A DNA stretch of 64,000 nucleotides from Bacteroidales bacterium (GCA_017447265.1 JAFSOA010000005.1:62001-126000); one strand, 5' to 3'; numbered from the stretch's first letter, positions 34,712-43,307 are shown. Notes: a model not told the origin generated them from the letters alone. A program made the numbers and translations.

Positions 34712-35695
34712 TTGAACGTTAAATCGATTCTGAAATATGTCCTTTCGGTGGCGCTGGCCGGCGTTCTTCTTTGGTTAGCCTTGCGGAGCGTCGACTGGAC
34801 GGCGTTCGTGGAAGGACTGAAGCTGACGCAATGGGGCTGGCTGGTGCCGTTTTTCGGGGCCTCGGTCGGGGCCCTGGTGTTCCGGGCCTTCCGCTGGCGC
34901 CTGCTCCTGCGCTCATCGGGACTGAAGACCCGCTGGCTGGAGGCGTGGGATGCCAACAACGTGGGCAACCTCGCCAACCTGGGCCTTCCCGGGGCTGGCG
35001 AAGTGCTCCGTTGCGGCTACCTGAGCGGCAAATCCACCTTCGGCACCGTGTTCGGCACGGTACTGATGGAGCGCCTTTGGGACATCGTGGCGATTTTCCT
35101 CATGCTGGGCCTTTCGCTGGTGCTTGACCGGGACAAGTTCGGCCCGTTCTTCGCACAGCAGGTCTGGGAGCCCATGACCACCCGGCTGCAGTTCTCTCTC
35201 TGGTGGGTGCTTGTGGTCGTCGTGCTGCTCGTCGCGCTCTTTTTCTGGGCCGTCTTCCGTTATCGCGACAGGAACCGCTTCTGCGGCAAGGTCGCGGGCG
35301 GACTGGCTTCGGTGGGACAGGGCTTTAGCAGTTTCAAGCACATGCAGCACAAAGGGGCCTTCCTGCTCTTTACGCTGGGCATCTGGTTCATGTACCTGCT
35401 CATGGCGTTCAGCGTCATGAAGTCCATGCCCGACCTGGCCTTGCTGGACATGAAGGACGCGCTGTTCTTCACGGTGGTGGGCAACTGTGCCTCCATTATC
35501 CCGGTGCCGGGCGGCATCGGAGCCTACCATTACCTGATGGCCCTGGCCGTGTCCGGCATCTACGGGAAAACATGGGAAGCGGGCATTCTCTATGCTACGC
35601 TGCAGCATGAACTGCACGCCGTACTGGTCTTGATCCTGGGCGTGATTTCGTACCTGCGCTTTTCTGTGGCACGGCGTCGTCACTCCAACTTGTAG
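34712..35695 (+). CDS. lysylphosphatidylglycerol-synthase-like transmembrane protein (UPF0104)
   Basis: A 327-residue protein with about eight membrane helices. Family features: NVGNLANLGLPGAGEVLRCGYL in the first third and the proline/glycine loop NCASIIPVPGGIGAYHYL near residue 260. The family covers the flippase-like membrane half of MprF without the catalytic domain and is implicated in lipid transport. The start is probably TTG 34712 (LKYVLSVALAGVLLW is the first helix); no good in-frame ATG exists nearby. Its last 16 bases overlap the convergent lipoprotein gene. Confidence 0.8.
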   Translation: MNVKSILKYVLSVALAGVLLWLALRSVDWTAFVEGLKLTQWGWLVPFFGASVGALVFRAFRWRLLLRSSGLKTRWLEAWDANNVGNLANLGLPGAGEVLRCGYLSGKSTFGTVFGTVLMERLWDIVAIFLMLGLSLVLDRDKFGPFFAQQVWEPMTTRLQFSLWWVLVVVVLLVALFFWAVFRYRDRNRFCGKVAGGLASVGQGFSSFKHMQHKGAFLLFTLGIWFMYLLMAFSVMKSMPDLALLDMKDALFFTVVGNCASIIPVPGGIGAYHYLMALAVSGIYGKTWEAGILYATLQHELHAVLVLILGVISYLRFSVARRRHSNL

Positions 35696-36177
35696 TTGCA
35701 GAGATTCGTCAGGGCGCGAAAGCCTTTGTGGGTGGATACCTTGCCCTGGGCATAGATTTCCCGGTGATAGATCTTGTCCCGGTTGGCCGCCTTGTCGAGG
35801 CCCAGCGCATCCTTGTGCGCCGCCTTGGTCATGTGCAGCACCATGCACTCGTCCTCCTCGTCGCAGTCGCTGCTGTCGGCCAGCACCAGGGCTGTGCCCA
35901 GCACTGCGTCTTCGCAGGAGAAATCGACCGATCCGTCGCTGAGCAGGCCACCCACGACACAGCCCTTGACCCAGACCGTGTCGCCGGCAAAGTCGCCCGC
36001 CAGCAAAGCCTCTACGCTCAGCACTTTGTCCATCGGGATTTCGAGCGACTTCTCTTTCTCCTTGTCGGCATTGTACGTCGCCCACACTTCATCCATCCAG
36101 GTGCAGGACACCATTGCCACGGCCACGGCCGCATACATCATGGCGGAGATTATCACCGCCATCACATTTCTTTTCAT
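35680..36177 (-). CDS. small lipoprotein, DUF6359-like OB-fold domain
   Basis: A 165-residue protein. Lipoprotein signal in residues 1-23 (AMVSC). The mature part has an OB-like segment DTVWVKGCVVGGLLSDGSVD ending in ALVLADSSD, as in Bacteroidetes DUF6359 proteins (assignment by pattern, moderate). A good Shine-Dalgarno-like AGGAGGT lies just upstream of ATG 36177, which decides this start over a longer in-frame one. Function unknown. Confidence 0.6.
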   Translation of the reverse strand: MKRNVMAVIISAMMYAAVAVAMVSCTWMDEVWATYNADKEKEKSLEIPMDKVLSVEALLAGDFAGDTVWVKGCVVGGLLSDGSVDFSCEDAVLGTALVLADSSDCDEEDECMVLHMTKAAHKDALGLDKAANRDKIYHREIYAQGKVSTHKGFRALTNLCNYKLE

Positions 36178-36254
36178 ATAACCTCCTTTGTTAATGTATG
36201 TCAAGGACGGGGACCATCCCCGCCACCACAAAGGAAGCCATAATTTTCGAAAGA

Positions 36255-36287
36255 GCGGCCGCAAAAAAGCAATTTTTGCGAGAAGAA
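36255..36287. repeat. 33-bp repeat, left flank of the toxin-antitoxin pair
   Basis: CCGCAAAAAAGCAATTTTTGCGAGAA core; it matches 37177-37209 at 27 of 33 positions in direct orientation. It contains an 8-base stem CGCAAAAA/TTTTTGCG. Confidence 0.65.
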
Positions 36288-36294
36288 TCGCGCG

Positions 36295-36735
36295 TCAAAG
36301 GTTATCTTCTGGCATTCTGGAAAACAGAAGACTGTGAAGTTCAAAGGGGGTAAACGTTGTGATGTCGGTGTATCCATGAAACTTTTTGTCGGAGGTGACA
36401 ATGACATCGCAACCGCAGCGCTCCGCGCAAGCGAGCTGCGCCGCGTCCTCATAATCGGGTATGGAGCTATGATTAGCCCGATGGATATCTTCAGCTTCGA
36501 TGGGAACGATCGATACGATGTGAGCTATCGTATCTATTGCTTTCCGAAATATGTTTACGGCGGTTCCGCCACGTTGTGTAGCAATATATGCCGCGTCAAT
36601 CACGGACTGAGACGACAGACAGGCGGATATGTCACCACTGCGTATCACCTGAAGAATAGCTAAAGTCGCTTCGTGGCCCAATCGATTGTCCATCAAAGCA
36701 TCCAAAAGGGCACTGGTATCCAGAAAAGCTTTCAT
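36295..36735 (-). CDS. PIN-domain toxin (VapC-like)
   Basis: A 146-residue PIN ribonuclease fold. Acidic active-site candidates are D6 (FLDTSALLD), D47 (where many VapC have Glu), D97 (PDYEDAAQ) and D116 (VTSDKKF). Family members cut specific RNAs, often tRNA, when freed from the antitoxin. The start overlaps the antitoxin stop by four bases (ATGA), the standard TA arrangement. Confidence 0.85.
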   Translation of the reverse strand: MKAFLDTSALLDALMDNRLGHEATLAILQVIRSGDISACLSSQSVIDAAYIATQRGGTAVNIFRKAIDTIAHIVSIVPIEAEDIHRANHSSIPDYEDAAQLACAERCGCDVIVTSDKKFHGYTDITTFTPFELHSLLFSRMPEDNL

Positions 36736-37001
36736 TTTGAGAGGATATAAGCTAATCGAGGATCTGCATTTATTTCTTCCTCAGAAGGTTGAATGAGTGT
36801 TTTCCCCAGTTGCAAGATGTCTTCGTCAACAGGATAGTCGCTTTGCTTTAGAGTCGGTATGCGTGGCTGGGTGGCCGCTTCGAGCAACGTGACCACATAG
36901 TTGTTCAAGGAGCGGTTTTCCCGCTTTGCAAATCGTTTCAAGCGGTTGTATAATTCCGGACTCATGCGTATGCCGGTTTGGATGGTTGCTGTAGTTCGCA
37001 T
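36732..37001 (-). CDS. ribbon-helix-helix antitoxin
   Basis: An 89-residue protein. The N-terminal RHH domain is ATIQTGIRMSPELYNRLKRF followed by SLNNYVVTLLEAA. The C-terminal half is acidic (YPVDEDILQLGK), likely the toxin-wrapping part. It should bind its own promoter and repress the operon. Confidence 0.85.
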   Translation of the reverse strand: MRTTATIQTGIRMSPELYNRLKRFAKRENRSLNNYVVTLLEAATQPRIPTLKQSDYPVDEDILQLGKTLIQPSEEEINADPRLAYILSK

Positions 37002-37016
37002 ATGTTGTCTTTTCTA

Positions 37017-37048
37017 CAAAGATATACCAATTTGTTGTCAAAAGCAAA
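37017..37048 (-). promoter_or_regulatory. promoter of the toxin-antitoxin operon
   Basis: On the minus strand: TTTG (37045-37048), 20 bases, TATCTTTG (37017-37024), ending 15 bases before the antitoxin ATG. Confidence 0.7.
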
Positions 37049-37120
37049 AAAATGTTATCATAAACTTTATGAATTGTGAACGAGATCACGCTCGGGTCAG
37101 CTCCTGCCCCTTCCCCTCAC

Positions 37121-37147
37121 GTCATTCCGGGCTTGCCCCGGAATCTC
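37121..37147. repeat. palindromic repeat with ATTCCGGG/CCCGGAAT stem
   Basis: Stem ATTCCGGG (37124-37131) and CCCGGAAT (37137-37144) around CTTGC. It shares the CCGGGCTTG.CCCGG core with the repeat inside the EamA gene (12782-12798). Confidence 0.7.
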
Positions 37148-37176
37148 ATTGTTCCAACACATTTTCTTTGAGACTC

Positions 37177-37209
37177 CGCCCGCAAATAAGCAATTTATGC
37201 GAGAAAAGT
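37177..37209. repeat. 33-bp repeat, right flank of the toxin-antitoxin region
   Basis: CGCAAATAAGCAATTTATGCGAGAA core, a direct copy of 36255-36287. It immediately precedes the cluster promoter. The two copies bracket about 890 bases holding the PIN/RHH pair. Confidence 0.65.
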
Positions 37210-37211
37210 GT

Positions 37212-37219
37212 TAACTTTG
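37212..37219 (+). promoter_or_regulatory. -7 box at the head of the polysaccharide cluster
   Basis: TAACTTTG, 45 bases before the ATG of the wzx remnant. It is the only promoter-like box seen before the long plus-strand gene series. Confidence 0.5.
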
Positions 37220-37264
37220 AAAGTTAATGACAAATTTGGGTAGAAAGTACCGAAATTGGATTAT

Positions 37265-37381
37265 ATGGCCGAGCAGACACTAAAAGAAAAGACCTCTAAG
37301 GGGTTGTTCTGGAGCCGAACAAGCGGCTCTAGAACGCATTTTATGAGAAGTTTTCTTATGGGTAGGATAAATATTTTGTGA
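37265..37381 (+). pseudogene. 5' remnant of a wzx flippase gene
   Basis: A 38-codon frame beginning MAEQTLKEKTSKGLFW, which matches the first residues of the intact flippase at 41858 (MSDTTLKEKTSRGLFW). After 16 residues the similarity stops and an unrelated tail (SRTSGSRTHF...) runs to a TGA that overlaps the next ATG (TGATG). Interpreted as the start of a former wzx left behind when downstream cluster genes were exchanged. It may now act as a translated leader coupling to the UbiA gene. Confidence 0.8.
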
Positions 37382-38277
37382 TGATGAATAATATAATCAA
37401 ACTATTGCGTCCTAAACAGTGGCTGAAAAATACTTTTATTTTCCTGCCATTGTTTTTCGATCGTCACTTGTTTGATCTGGAATATCTGGTCCCTTCCCTA
37501 TTGATGTTTGCTTCCTTTTGTTTTGCGGCCAGTGGCGTCTATTGCTTTAATGATGTATATGATGTAGAAGCAGACCGTCAGCATCCGACAAAATGCAAGC
37601 GGCCGGTTGCGTCAGGCGCAGTTAGCAAGACAACAGCATATTGTTTGATGGCTTTTTGTTTTGTCTTGTCATTCACCATCTTGGCGGTAGGTGGACTTAC
37701 TCTCGGGCGCGGGTGGTTTCTTACCTTGTCCGGACTCTTATTGTTCTATATACTTATGAACATCTCATACTGTGTTAAACTTAAGAACATAGTAATAGTT
37801 GATGTTTTTATCATTGCAATCGGATTTGTGTTACGTGTTTTGGCTGGCGGTTTATCAACAGGAATTTATCTGACACATTGGATTATTCTGATGACTTTCT
37901 TGCTGGCCTTGTTTCTTGCATTTGCCAAACGAAGAGACGACGTTGTGCTATATGAGAAGAGCGGTCTGGCAATGCGCAATAATGTCAGTCGATACAATCT
38001 GGCTTTTATAAATCAGGTAATTGCAGTTGTGGGGAGCCTGACAATGATGTGTTATATCATGTACACTGTCTCCCCAGAGACGATTTCCCGATTCCAAAGC
38101 CCCTACATTTATGCTACTTCAATATTTGTATTGGCTGGAATCATCCGCTATTTGCAACTTACAATAGTTGATGTGAAGAGCGGCAGTCCAACCGAAGTCT
38201 TGATGAAGGATCGGTTTATTCAGGCATGTATTATCGGCTGGATCTTGTCCTTCGTCCTTATTATTTATGTGTTGTGA
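37381..38277 (+). CDS. UbiA-family prenyltransferase, decaprenyl-phosphate phosphoribosyltransferase-like
   Basis: A 298-residue polytopic protein starting with LRPKQWLKNTFIFLPLFF. The first Asp-rich motif is NDVYDVEADRQHPTKCKRPV (about residues 57-76), which matches the form typical of decaprenyl-phosphate 5-phosphoribosyltransferases (Rv3806c group) rather than quinone prenyltransferases. Family role: move 5-phosphoribose from PRPP onto a polyprenyl phosphate at the inner membrane. The next gene is a HAD phosphatase, as expected for removing the 5-phosphate. The start overlaps the remnant stop by one base. Confidence 0.82.
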   Translation: MMNNIIKLLRPKQWLKNTFIFLPLFFDRHLFDLEYLVPSLLMFASFCFAASGVYCFNDVYDVEADRQHPTKCKRPVASGAVSKTTAYCLMAFCFVLSFTILAVGGLTLGRGWFLTLSGLLLFYILMNISYCVKLKNIVIVDVFIIAIGFVLRVLAGGLSTGIYLTHWIILMTFLLALFLAFAKRRDDVVLYEKSGLAMRNNVSRYNLAFINQVIAVVGSLTMMCYIMYTVSPETISRFQSPYIYATSIFVLAGIIRYLQLTIVDVKSGSPTEVLMKDRFIQACIIGWILSFVLIIYVL

Positions 38278-38870
38278 TGAAGCGGCGTGTAGCGGTTTTT
38301 GATTTTGACGGCACGTTGACCAATAAGGACACATTATTGGCCTTCATCAAGTTTTCTTGCGGAAAGATATATTTATACAGGGGGCTGATTCTTTATTCGC
38401 CTATACTCATTTTGATGAGATTAGGGTTGTTTCCTAATTGGAGGGCCAAAGAGAAATTTTTTTCTTTCTTTTTCAAAGGAACTCCGTATGATCAATTCAA
38501 GAAAGAGGGAGAATTGTTTGCTGAGGAGATAGAGAAATTTAGTAACAAAAAAATGGTATCTCTTCTGGTAAGTCATATCGGGAAAGGTGATAAGGTGTAT
38601 GTGATCAGTGCAAGTATTGAAGAGTGGGTGCGCCCTTGGTGTAGTCAGATAGGAGATATTTCTGTGCTTGGAACTAAAATCGAAGTTGATGGAAGGGGAT
38701 TGTTGACCGGGCGTTTTCTGACCAGGAATTGTTATGGTCAGGAAAAAGTTAACAGACTTTTAGCTGAAGAACCGGACAGGAGGGATTATAATCTTTATGC
38801 CTATGGTGACAGCCGGGGAGATAAGGAAATGATAGCTTTTGCAGATTATGGGACACTCATTACCAAGTAA
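38277..38870 (+). CDS. HAD-IB family phosphatase
   Basis: A 197-residue protein. Motif I is FDFDGTLT (nucleophile D9 and D11). Motif II is in YVISAS, and motif III/IV GDSRGDKEMI. A hydrophobic insertion around LYRGLILYSPILILMRLGLF may sit at the membrane. Context suggests removal of the 5-phosphate from a polyprenyl-phosphoribosyl-5-phosphate. ATG 38277 overlaps the UbiA stop (TGATG). Confidence 0.82.
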   Translation: MKRRVAVFDFDGTLTNKDTLLAFIKFSCGKIYLYRGLILYSPILILMRLGLFPNWRAKEKFFSFFFKGTPYDQFKKEGELFAEEIEKFSNKKMVSLLVSHIGKGDKVYVISASIEEWVRPWCSQIGDISVLGTKIEVDGRGLLTGRFLTRNCYGQEKVNRLLAEEPDRRDYNLYAYGDSRGDKEMIAFADYGTLITK

Positions 38871-38883
38871 ATGTAAAAGAAAT

Positions 38884-39243
38884 ATGGACAATATTTTGTT
38901 GATTTTAGGAAGTGTCTTGCTTAATGCTCTTGCTCAACTTCTTATTAGAAAAGGAATGCTTGAGATTGGCCCTGTTGGACTTGGGAATATAGTTAATAAT
39001 CTCGGGGCCATGGTTACCAACTGGTGGTTATGGGGAGCCATGTTGAGCTATGCGGTCAGTATCCTTTTGTGGATGTCCGTTCTCTCTAAAGTGGAAGTGA
39101 GTTATGCTTATCCTTTCTTGAGTGTGGGATATATAGTTGCAGCTGTAGCTGGTTATATGCTTTTTAATGAGCATTTATCTGCCACGCGCATAGCCGGTAT
39201 AATTGTTATTTGTATAGGCGTTATCTTAATATCCAGAAGCTGA
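38884..39243 (+). CDS. small multidrug-resistance-like (EamA/SMR) four-helix membrane protein
   Basis: A 119-residue protein with four hydrophobic helices. The first helix has LNALAQLLIRKGML, a typical SMR/EamA half. Similar small proteins (ArnE/ArnF type) flip polyprenyl-phosphate sugars. Between a UbiA-HAD pair and a membrane glycosyltransferase, a lipid-linked pentose flippase is a reasonable guess. The stop overlaps the next ATG by one base. Confidence 0.75.
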   Translation: MDNILLILGSVLLNALAQLLIRKGMLEIGPVGLGNIVNNLGAMVTNWWLWGAMLSYAVSILLWMSVLSKVEVSYAYPFLSVGYIVAAVAGYMLFNEHLSATRIAGIIVICIGVILISRS

Positions 39244-40214
39244 TGAAGTTTATTATTTTTGGAGGAAATGGTTTCGTCGGCCGCTTTCTTGCCAACAAGC
39301 TCTCTGAGCAAGGCAAGAAGGTACTGATCGTGGATAAACTTGAAGAGATGGATCAGCGAATAAAGCCTCAGTGCGATTTCCTGTCCTTGGATATTCGAGA
39401 TTATCAAAAGGTGGAGCAGATAGATATTAAGAGGGAGGATATTCTTATTAATCTTGCGGCCAATCAGTATCATACCAAAGTTCCGAGAGACAGAAAAACT
39501 TATTTCTTTGTAACTAATACTGGAGCTACGCGGAATATTCTTGAAGCAGCCTATAATAAAGGTTGTTCGAATATAATCCTTTTCTCCACGGACATGATAT
39601 ATGGCAAACCGCTATACCTTCCTGTGGATACCAAACATCCACAGAATCCCTTTGGCCCGTATGGACAAAGCAAGAAGGTTTGTGAAGAAATTTGTAGAGA
39701 GTATCGCAAAAAAGGACTGAACATTACTATTTTTCGACCGCGGATGATTGTGGGTCCCGGTCGCCTCGGCATTTTGGAAAAGTTGTTCAAACTCATCGAT
39801 TGGAACCTTCCCGTACCGACAATAGGTAATGGCAAGAATCATTATCAGATGATTTCTGTTTTTGACTGTGTGGACGCCATCCTATGCGCCATTGAAAAAG
39901 GTATTCCCAATAATGAGTATAATCTTGGATCGAAACTGTCTCCCGATATAACCACTCTTTTGAAAGGAGTAATTAAGTCAGCGAAATCGCATTCTTTTGT
40001 TATGCACACTCCTGGGAAATTGGTAAAATCAGTGTTGACGTTATTTGATAAAATGGGGCTGACTATCATGTACCCCGAACAGTTTATGATAGCCGATGAA
40101 GAGTATGTGCTTGATATTAGTGAGACGGAAAAGGATTTGGAATGGAGTCCTATTTATAATGATGAGGATATGTTGAAAGAGGCGTACAGAATGTATGAAA
40201 GGAGTAATAAATAA
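39243..40214 (+). CDS. NAD-dependent epimerase/dehydratase (SDR)
   Basis: A 323-residue extended SDR. NAD motif GGNGFVGRFL (residues 7-16), catalytic serine/threonine region FSTDMIYG, and YGQSK (Tyr-X3-Lys). The substrate is not readable. It sits in the UbiA block, so it could modify the lipid-linked or nucleotide pentose. No DprE1-like oxidase accompanies it, so ribose-to-arabinose conversion in the mycobacterial manner is not directly supported. Confidence 0.8.
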   Translation: MKFIIFGGNGFVGRFLANKLSEQGKKVLIVDKLEEMDQRIKPQCDFLSLDIRDYQKVEQIDIKREDILINLAANQYHTKVPRDRKTYFFVTNTGATRNILEAAYNKGCSNIILFSTDMIYGKPLYLPVDTKHPQNPFGPYGQSKKVCEEICREYRKKGLNITIFRPRMIVGPGRLGILEKLFKLIDWNLPVPTIGNGKNHYQMISVFDCVDAILCAIEKGIPNNEYNLGSKLSPDITTLLKGVIKSAKSHSFVMHTPGKLVKSVLTLFDKMGLTIMYPEQFMIADEEYVLDISETEKDLEWSPIYNDEDMLKEAYRMYERSNK

Positions 40215-41865
40215 TAAGATTGTGCTGGGGATAGGAATGTATATAGTTACGTTCCTGGTGTCCATATTAATCGTTTCGGGCATTGTCTGGCATTTAGGGT
40301 GGCATATTTCACCTTTTGTCATGATTATCGCCATCCTATTGGCACTCCCCGTATTTATGTTGATTAAGATGGACAAAAAAGAGGTGTTGACGGCCGTAAG
40401 TATCAGCTTGTCAATAATCTTTTTATCAACGCTGATGGAGACATTCGTATATGATGTGAGTTATGATGGGAACGCCTATCATCAACCGACCATATATGCA
40501 CTTGCTCATGGTTGGAATCCTGTCCGTGAACACCATAACCCTGTGATTGCTGATAGTTGGGATATGAATGTGTGGATTGACCACTACAGTAAAGGGGCGG
40601 AAACGATTTCGGCGGTGTTTTACGCTGTTACCGGAAATATAGAGTCTGGCAAGGCGCTGAATTTACTTTTGCCTATCTCGCTTTTTCTGATCTTGTATTA
40701 TTTTTTTAAAGAACGATTTATCGTACGATTATCAAATAGAAAAAGCATCCTGTATAGTATCGGCATTGCGTTCTCAATGATTACTATGGGGCAACTGACA
40801 TCCTTCTATATTGATCATGTCGGCTATTTTACCTTCATCTTAGCATTGATTGGTACTTATGATCTGATCAATGGGCGAAGTGATGGAAAGTTTGCATACT
40901 GGTGTATAGCATGCAGCATTCTTCTCGCTGGGTCTGTCAAAGTAAATATGTTGTTCTGGGGTGGCTTTATTATGGCATGCGCCATTATCATATTACTCAT
41001 CAAGAAGAGAGCAAAAATAGCCATGAGTTTGGCGGTATTTTGCTCTTTAGTAGCGATAGCTGCTATAGTCGTTTTGGCTTATAATCCATTTGTTTGTAAC
41101 TATCTCGATTATCGAAATCCTTTCTATCCTTTGTTTGATAAGCGCTCGCCAGCTGGCGATGCCATATCAATTTGTGGACAGCCCCCCTACATACAAAACG
41201 CTCCCCGGTACAAGCAGATTGCGTACAGTTATTTCCAGCGTCCCACAAATGATATGACTGCAACCGGCTACGTGCCGCCTTATATCATTACGCCTACAAA
41301 TATCTTTCGATCCGGTTTCTGCTCGACAAATGTTGGCGGAGGAGGGCTGTTCTTCATTGAAATACTATTGATGACATTCTTCATCTATTTATTTTTTAGA
41401 AAAGGAAAGTATTATAAGCAATTTGTTGTCGTTGCTATATTGCTCATCTCCACCTTGTTTATCCTACCCCTTGGCTCTCTATTTCGCTATGTCCCTTTTA
41501 TTTATCTTCTTCCATTTTTGGCATTACTATATTTGGAGACCATTGAAAGTCAGACTAAACAATATCGGATAGCGAAAAATATACTTGCAGCATTGCTTAT
41601 TTGTAATATTACTCTTTGCACAGGTGTAACTTTTGCTACAACAGCTCTTGAGCAGACAGTTACGATGCGAAGCGTCAAAATGTTGGAAGGGCAGGGGGGG
41701 GAGTCATTCTATACCTCAAACTGGGGATTTTGCAATAAACTTTATCATGGAGATATGAACGGGAAACACCCCGTTTCTCCTTTGTTTCCTGAAAGTCAAT
41801 ATGAACGAGAGAAGTATATAGGCGGACCGTATGTTTACATTAAAACGATGATAACGGATGAGTGA
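40195..41865 (+). CDS. polytopic membrane protein, probable GT-C-type glycosyltransferase
   Basis: A 556-residue protein with about twelve helices. After the second helical pair comes DVSYDGNAYHQPTIYALAHG, a periplasmic-loop motif (Asp...YH.P) like those of GT-C enzymes that use polyprenyl-phosphate sugars. The C-terminal roughly 60 residues are soluble. It starts 20 bases inside the end of the epimerase gene and overlaps wzx by eight bases. Role inferred: transfer of the lipid-linked sugar made by the upstream genes. Confidence 0.6.
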   Translation: MKGVINNKIVLGIGMYIVTFLVSILIVSGIVWHLGWHISPFVMIIAILLALPVFMLIKMDKKEVLTAVSISLSIIFLSTLMETFVYDVSYDGNAYHQPTIYALAHGWNPVREHHNPVIADSWDMNVWIDHYSKGAETISAVFYAVTGNIESGKALNLLLPISLFLILYYFFKERFIVRLSNRKSILYSIGIAFSMITMGQLTSFYIDHVGYFTFILALIGTYDLINGRSDGKFAYWCIACSILLAGSVKVNMLFWGGFIMACAIIILLIKKRAKIAMSLAVFCSLVAIAAIVVLAYNPFVCNYLDYRNPFYPLFDKRSPAGDAISICGQPPYIQNAPRYKQIAYSYFQRPTNDMTATGYVPPYIITPTNIFRSGFCSTNVGGGGLFFIEILLMTFFIYLFFRKGKYYKQFVVVAILLISTLFILPLGSLFRYVPFIYLLPFLALLYLETIESQTKQYRIAKNILAALLICNITLCTGVTFATTALEQTVTMRSVKMLEGQGGESFYTSNWGFCNKLYHGDMNGKHPVSPLFPESQYEREKYIGGPYVYIKTMITDE

Positions 41866-43303
41866 TACAACACTTAAGGAAAAAACGTCCCGCGGGTTGT
41901 TCTGGGGTGGCTTTAGCAACTTGCTGCAGCAATTGCTAAGTGTGGCATTTGGCATTTACCTCGCCAGAGTTCTGTCTCCTGATGATTATGGCCTGGTAGG
42001 GATGCTTACTATTTTTATCATGCTTTCTTACGCCTTGCAAGATGGAGGCTTTATTTCTGCGCTTATCAATCGCAATGGCGTCAGTCACAATGATTATAAC
42101 GCTGTTTTTTGGTTTAGCACGATAGTATCTCTCTGTTTTTATTTAATTCTTTTCGCTTGCGCTCCTTTAATCGCACGATTCTTTCATCGCCCGGAACTAG
42201 TCGCTCTGTCACGTTGGACATTTTTGGGCATCATTGTCTGCGGATTAGGCATAGCCCATAGAGCCATGCTTATGAAAAAGATGATGATACGGGAGATCGC
42301 CATTGTTAATATTCTGTCGATTGCTGTGTCGGGTTTTGTCGGTGTCTTTTTGGCTCATAAGGGTTTTGCGTATTGGGCATTGGCTATTCAGGGGGTGCTT
42401 GCCGCGACGATAACAAATGCTGGTTATTGGATAGCATCTCATTGGAGGCCTACATTTCATTTTGACACGAGTCCTTTAAAGGAGATGTTCCCATATGGAT
42501 TCAGACTGATGGTAACCAACATCCTTAATAACATCAATCCCAGTTTAGTGACCGTTATCCTTGGCAGGTTTTACAATGTCGCTCAGGTCGGTTTTTATAC
42601 TCAGGCTAGCAAATGGCAGACAATGAGCAACAATGTTTTGTCAGGCATGGTTAATGGTATTGCCCAGCCCGTTCTTTTTGAAGTCTCTGGCGAAAGTGAC
42701 CGTCAATTGCGAATACTTCGAAAGATGGTAAGATTTATCGCATTTGCGACATTTCCGGCCATGGCAGGACTCGCTTTTATTGCTCCGGAGTTTATTGTAA
42801 CATTCCTTACTTCAAAGTGGAGTGAAAGCATCCTGCTGTTGCAAATTCTTTGCATCGGAGGGATGACAACGCCGATTTCAAATGTTTTAATCAATCTTAT
42901 ACTCAGCAAGGGGCGTGCATCTCAGTATATGTATTCCAGCCTTATCTATTTCACTTTGACGTTGGCGTTGGCTTATTTTCTTCATCCCCATGGGGTCGTT
43001 TGGATGGTGGCGGGTGTAACAGCGCTGACAGTTCTTTGGCTTCTTGTATGGTTGCTATTGGTGCAGAAAGAGGTTAGGTACTCTTTGAAACACTTTCTAT
43101 TAGATATAGCTCCTTTTTTTTGTGTTACCGGCATCAGTATTATAGCAGCTTTTTTTATCACACGGGGTATTTCGAGCCTCGCCTTGCGATTGGTAGCTAA
43201 AGTCTTCGTGACGGCCCTTATTTATATACTGATTATGTGGAGTTCGGGCTCTGTTATTTTCAAGGAATGTGTTAGATTTGTCAAGAATAAACTAAATAGA
43301 TAA
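41858..43303 (+). CDS. wzx: lipopolysaccharide/capsule flippase (Wzx, MOP family)
   Basis: A 481-residue protein with about 12-14 helices. N-terminal TTLKEKTSRGLFWGGFSNLLQQ and RVLSPDDYGLVGML are typical of Bacteroidetes Wzx. It flips undecaprenyl-diphosphate-linked repeat units across the inner membrane. Its N-terminus is duplicated in the remnant at 37265-37381. Confidence 0.92.
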   Translation: MSDTTLKEKTSRGLFWGGFSNLLQQLLSVAFGIYLARVLSPDDYGLVGMLTIFIMLSYALQDGGFISALINRNGVSHNDYNAVFWFSTIVSLCFYLILFACAPLIARFFHRPELVALSRWTFLGIIVCGLGIAHRAMLMKKMMIREIAIVNILSIAVSGFVGVFLAHKGFAYWALAIQGVLAATITNAGYWIASHWRPTFHFDTSPLKEMFPYGFRLMVTNILNNINPSLVTVILGRFYNVAQVGFYTQASKWQTMSNNVLSGMVNGIAQPVLFEVSGESDRQLRILRKMVRFIAFATFPAMAGLAFIAPEFIVTFLTSKWSESILLLQILCIGGMTTPISNVLINLILSKGRASQYMYSSLIYFTLTLALAYFLHPHGVVWMVAGVTALTVLWLLVWLLLVQKEVRYSLKHFLLDIAPFFCVTGISIIAAFFITRGISSLALRLVAKVFVTALIYILIMWSSGSVIFKECVRFVKNKLNR

Positions 43304-43307
43304 AAAA

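Noticed and set aside
36255..37209. Region considered as an insertion sequence
   Set aside because: No transposase frame, and the flanking repeats are direct rather than inverted termini.
39243..40214. SDR considered as DprE2 (decaprenyl-phosphoryl ribose epimerisation)
   Set aside because: It is an extended SDR of the epimerase/dehydratase type, and no DprE1-like FAD oxidase is present, so this specific assignment is not supported.
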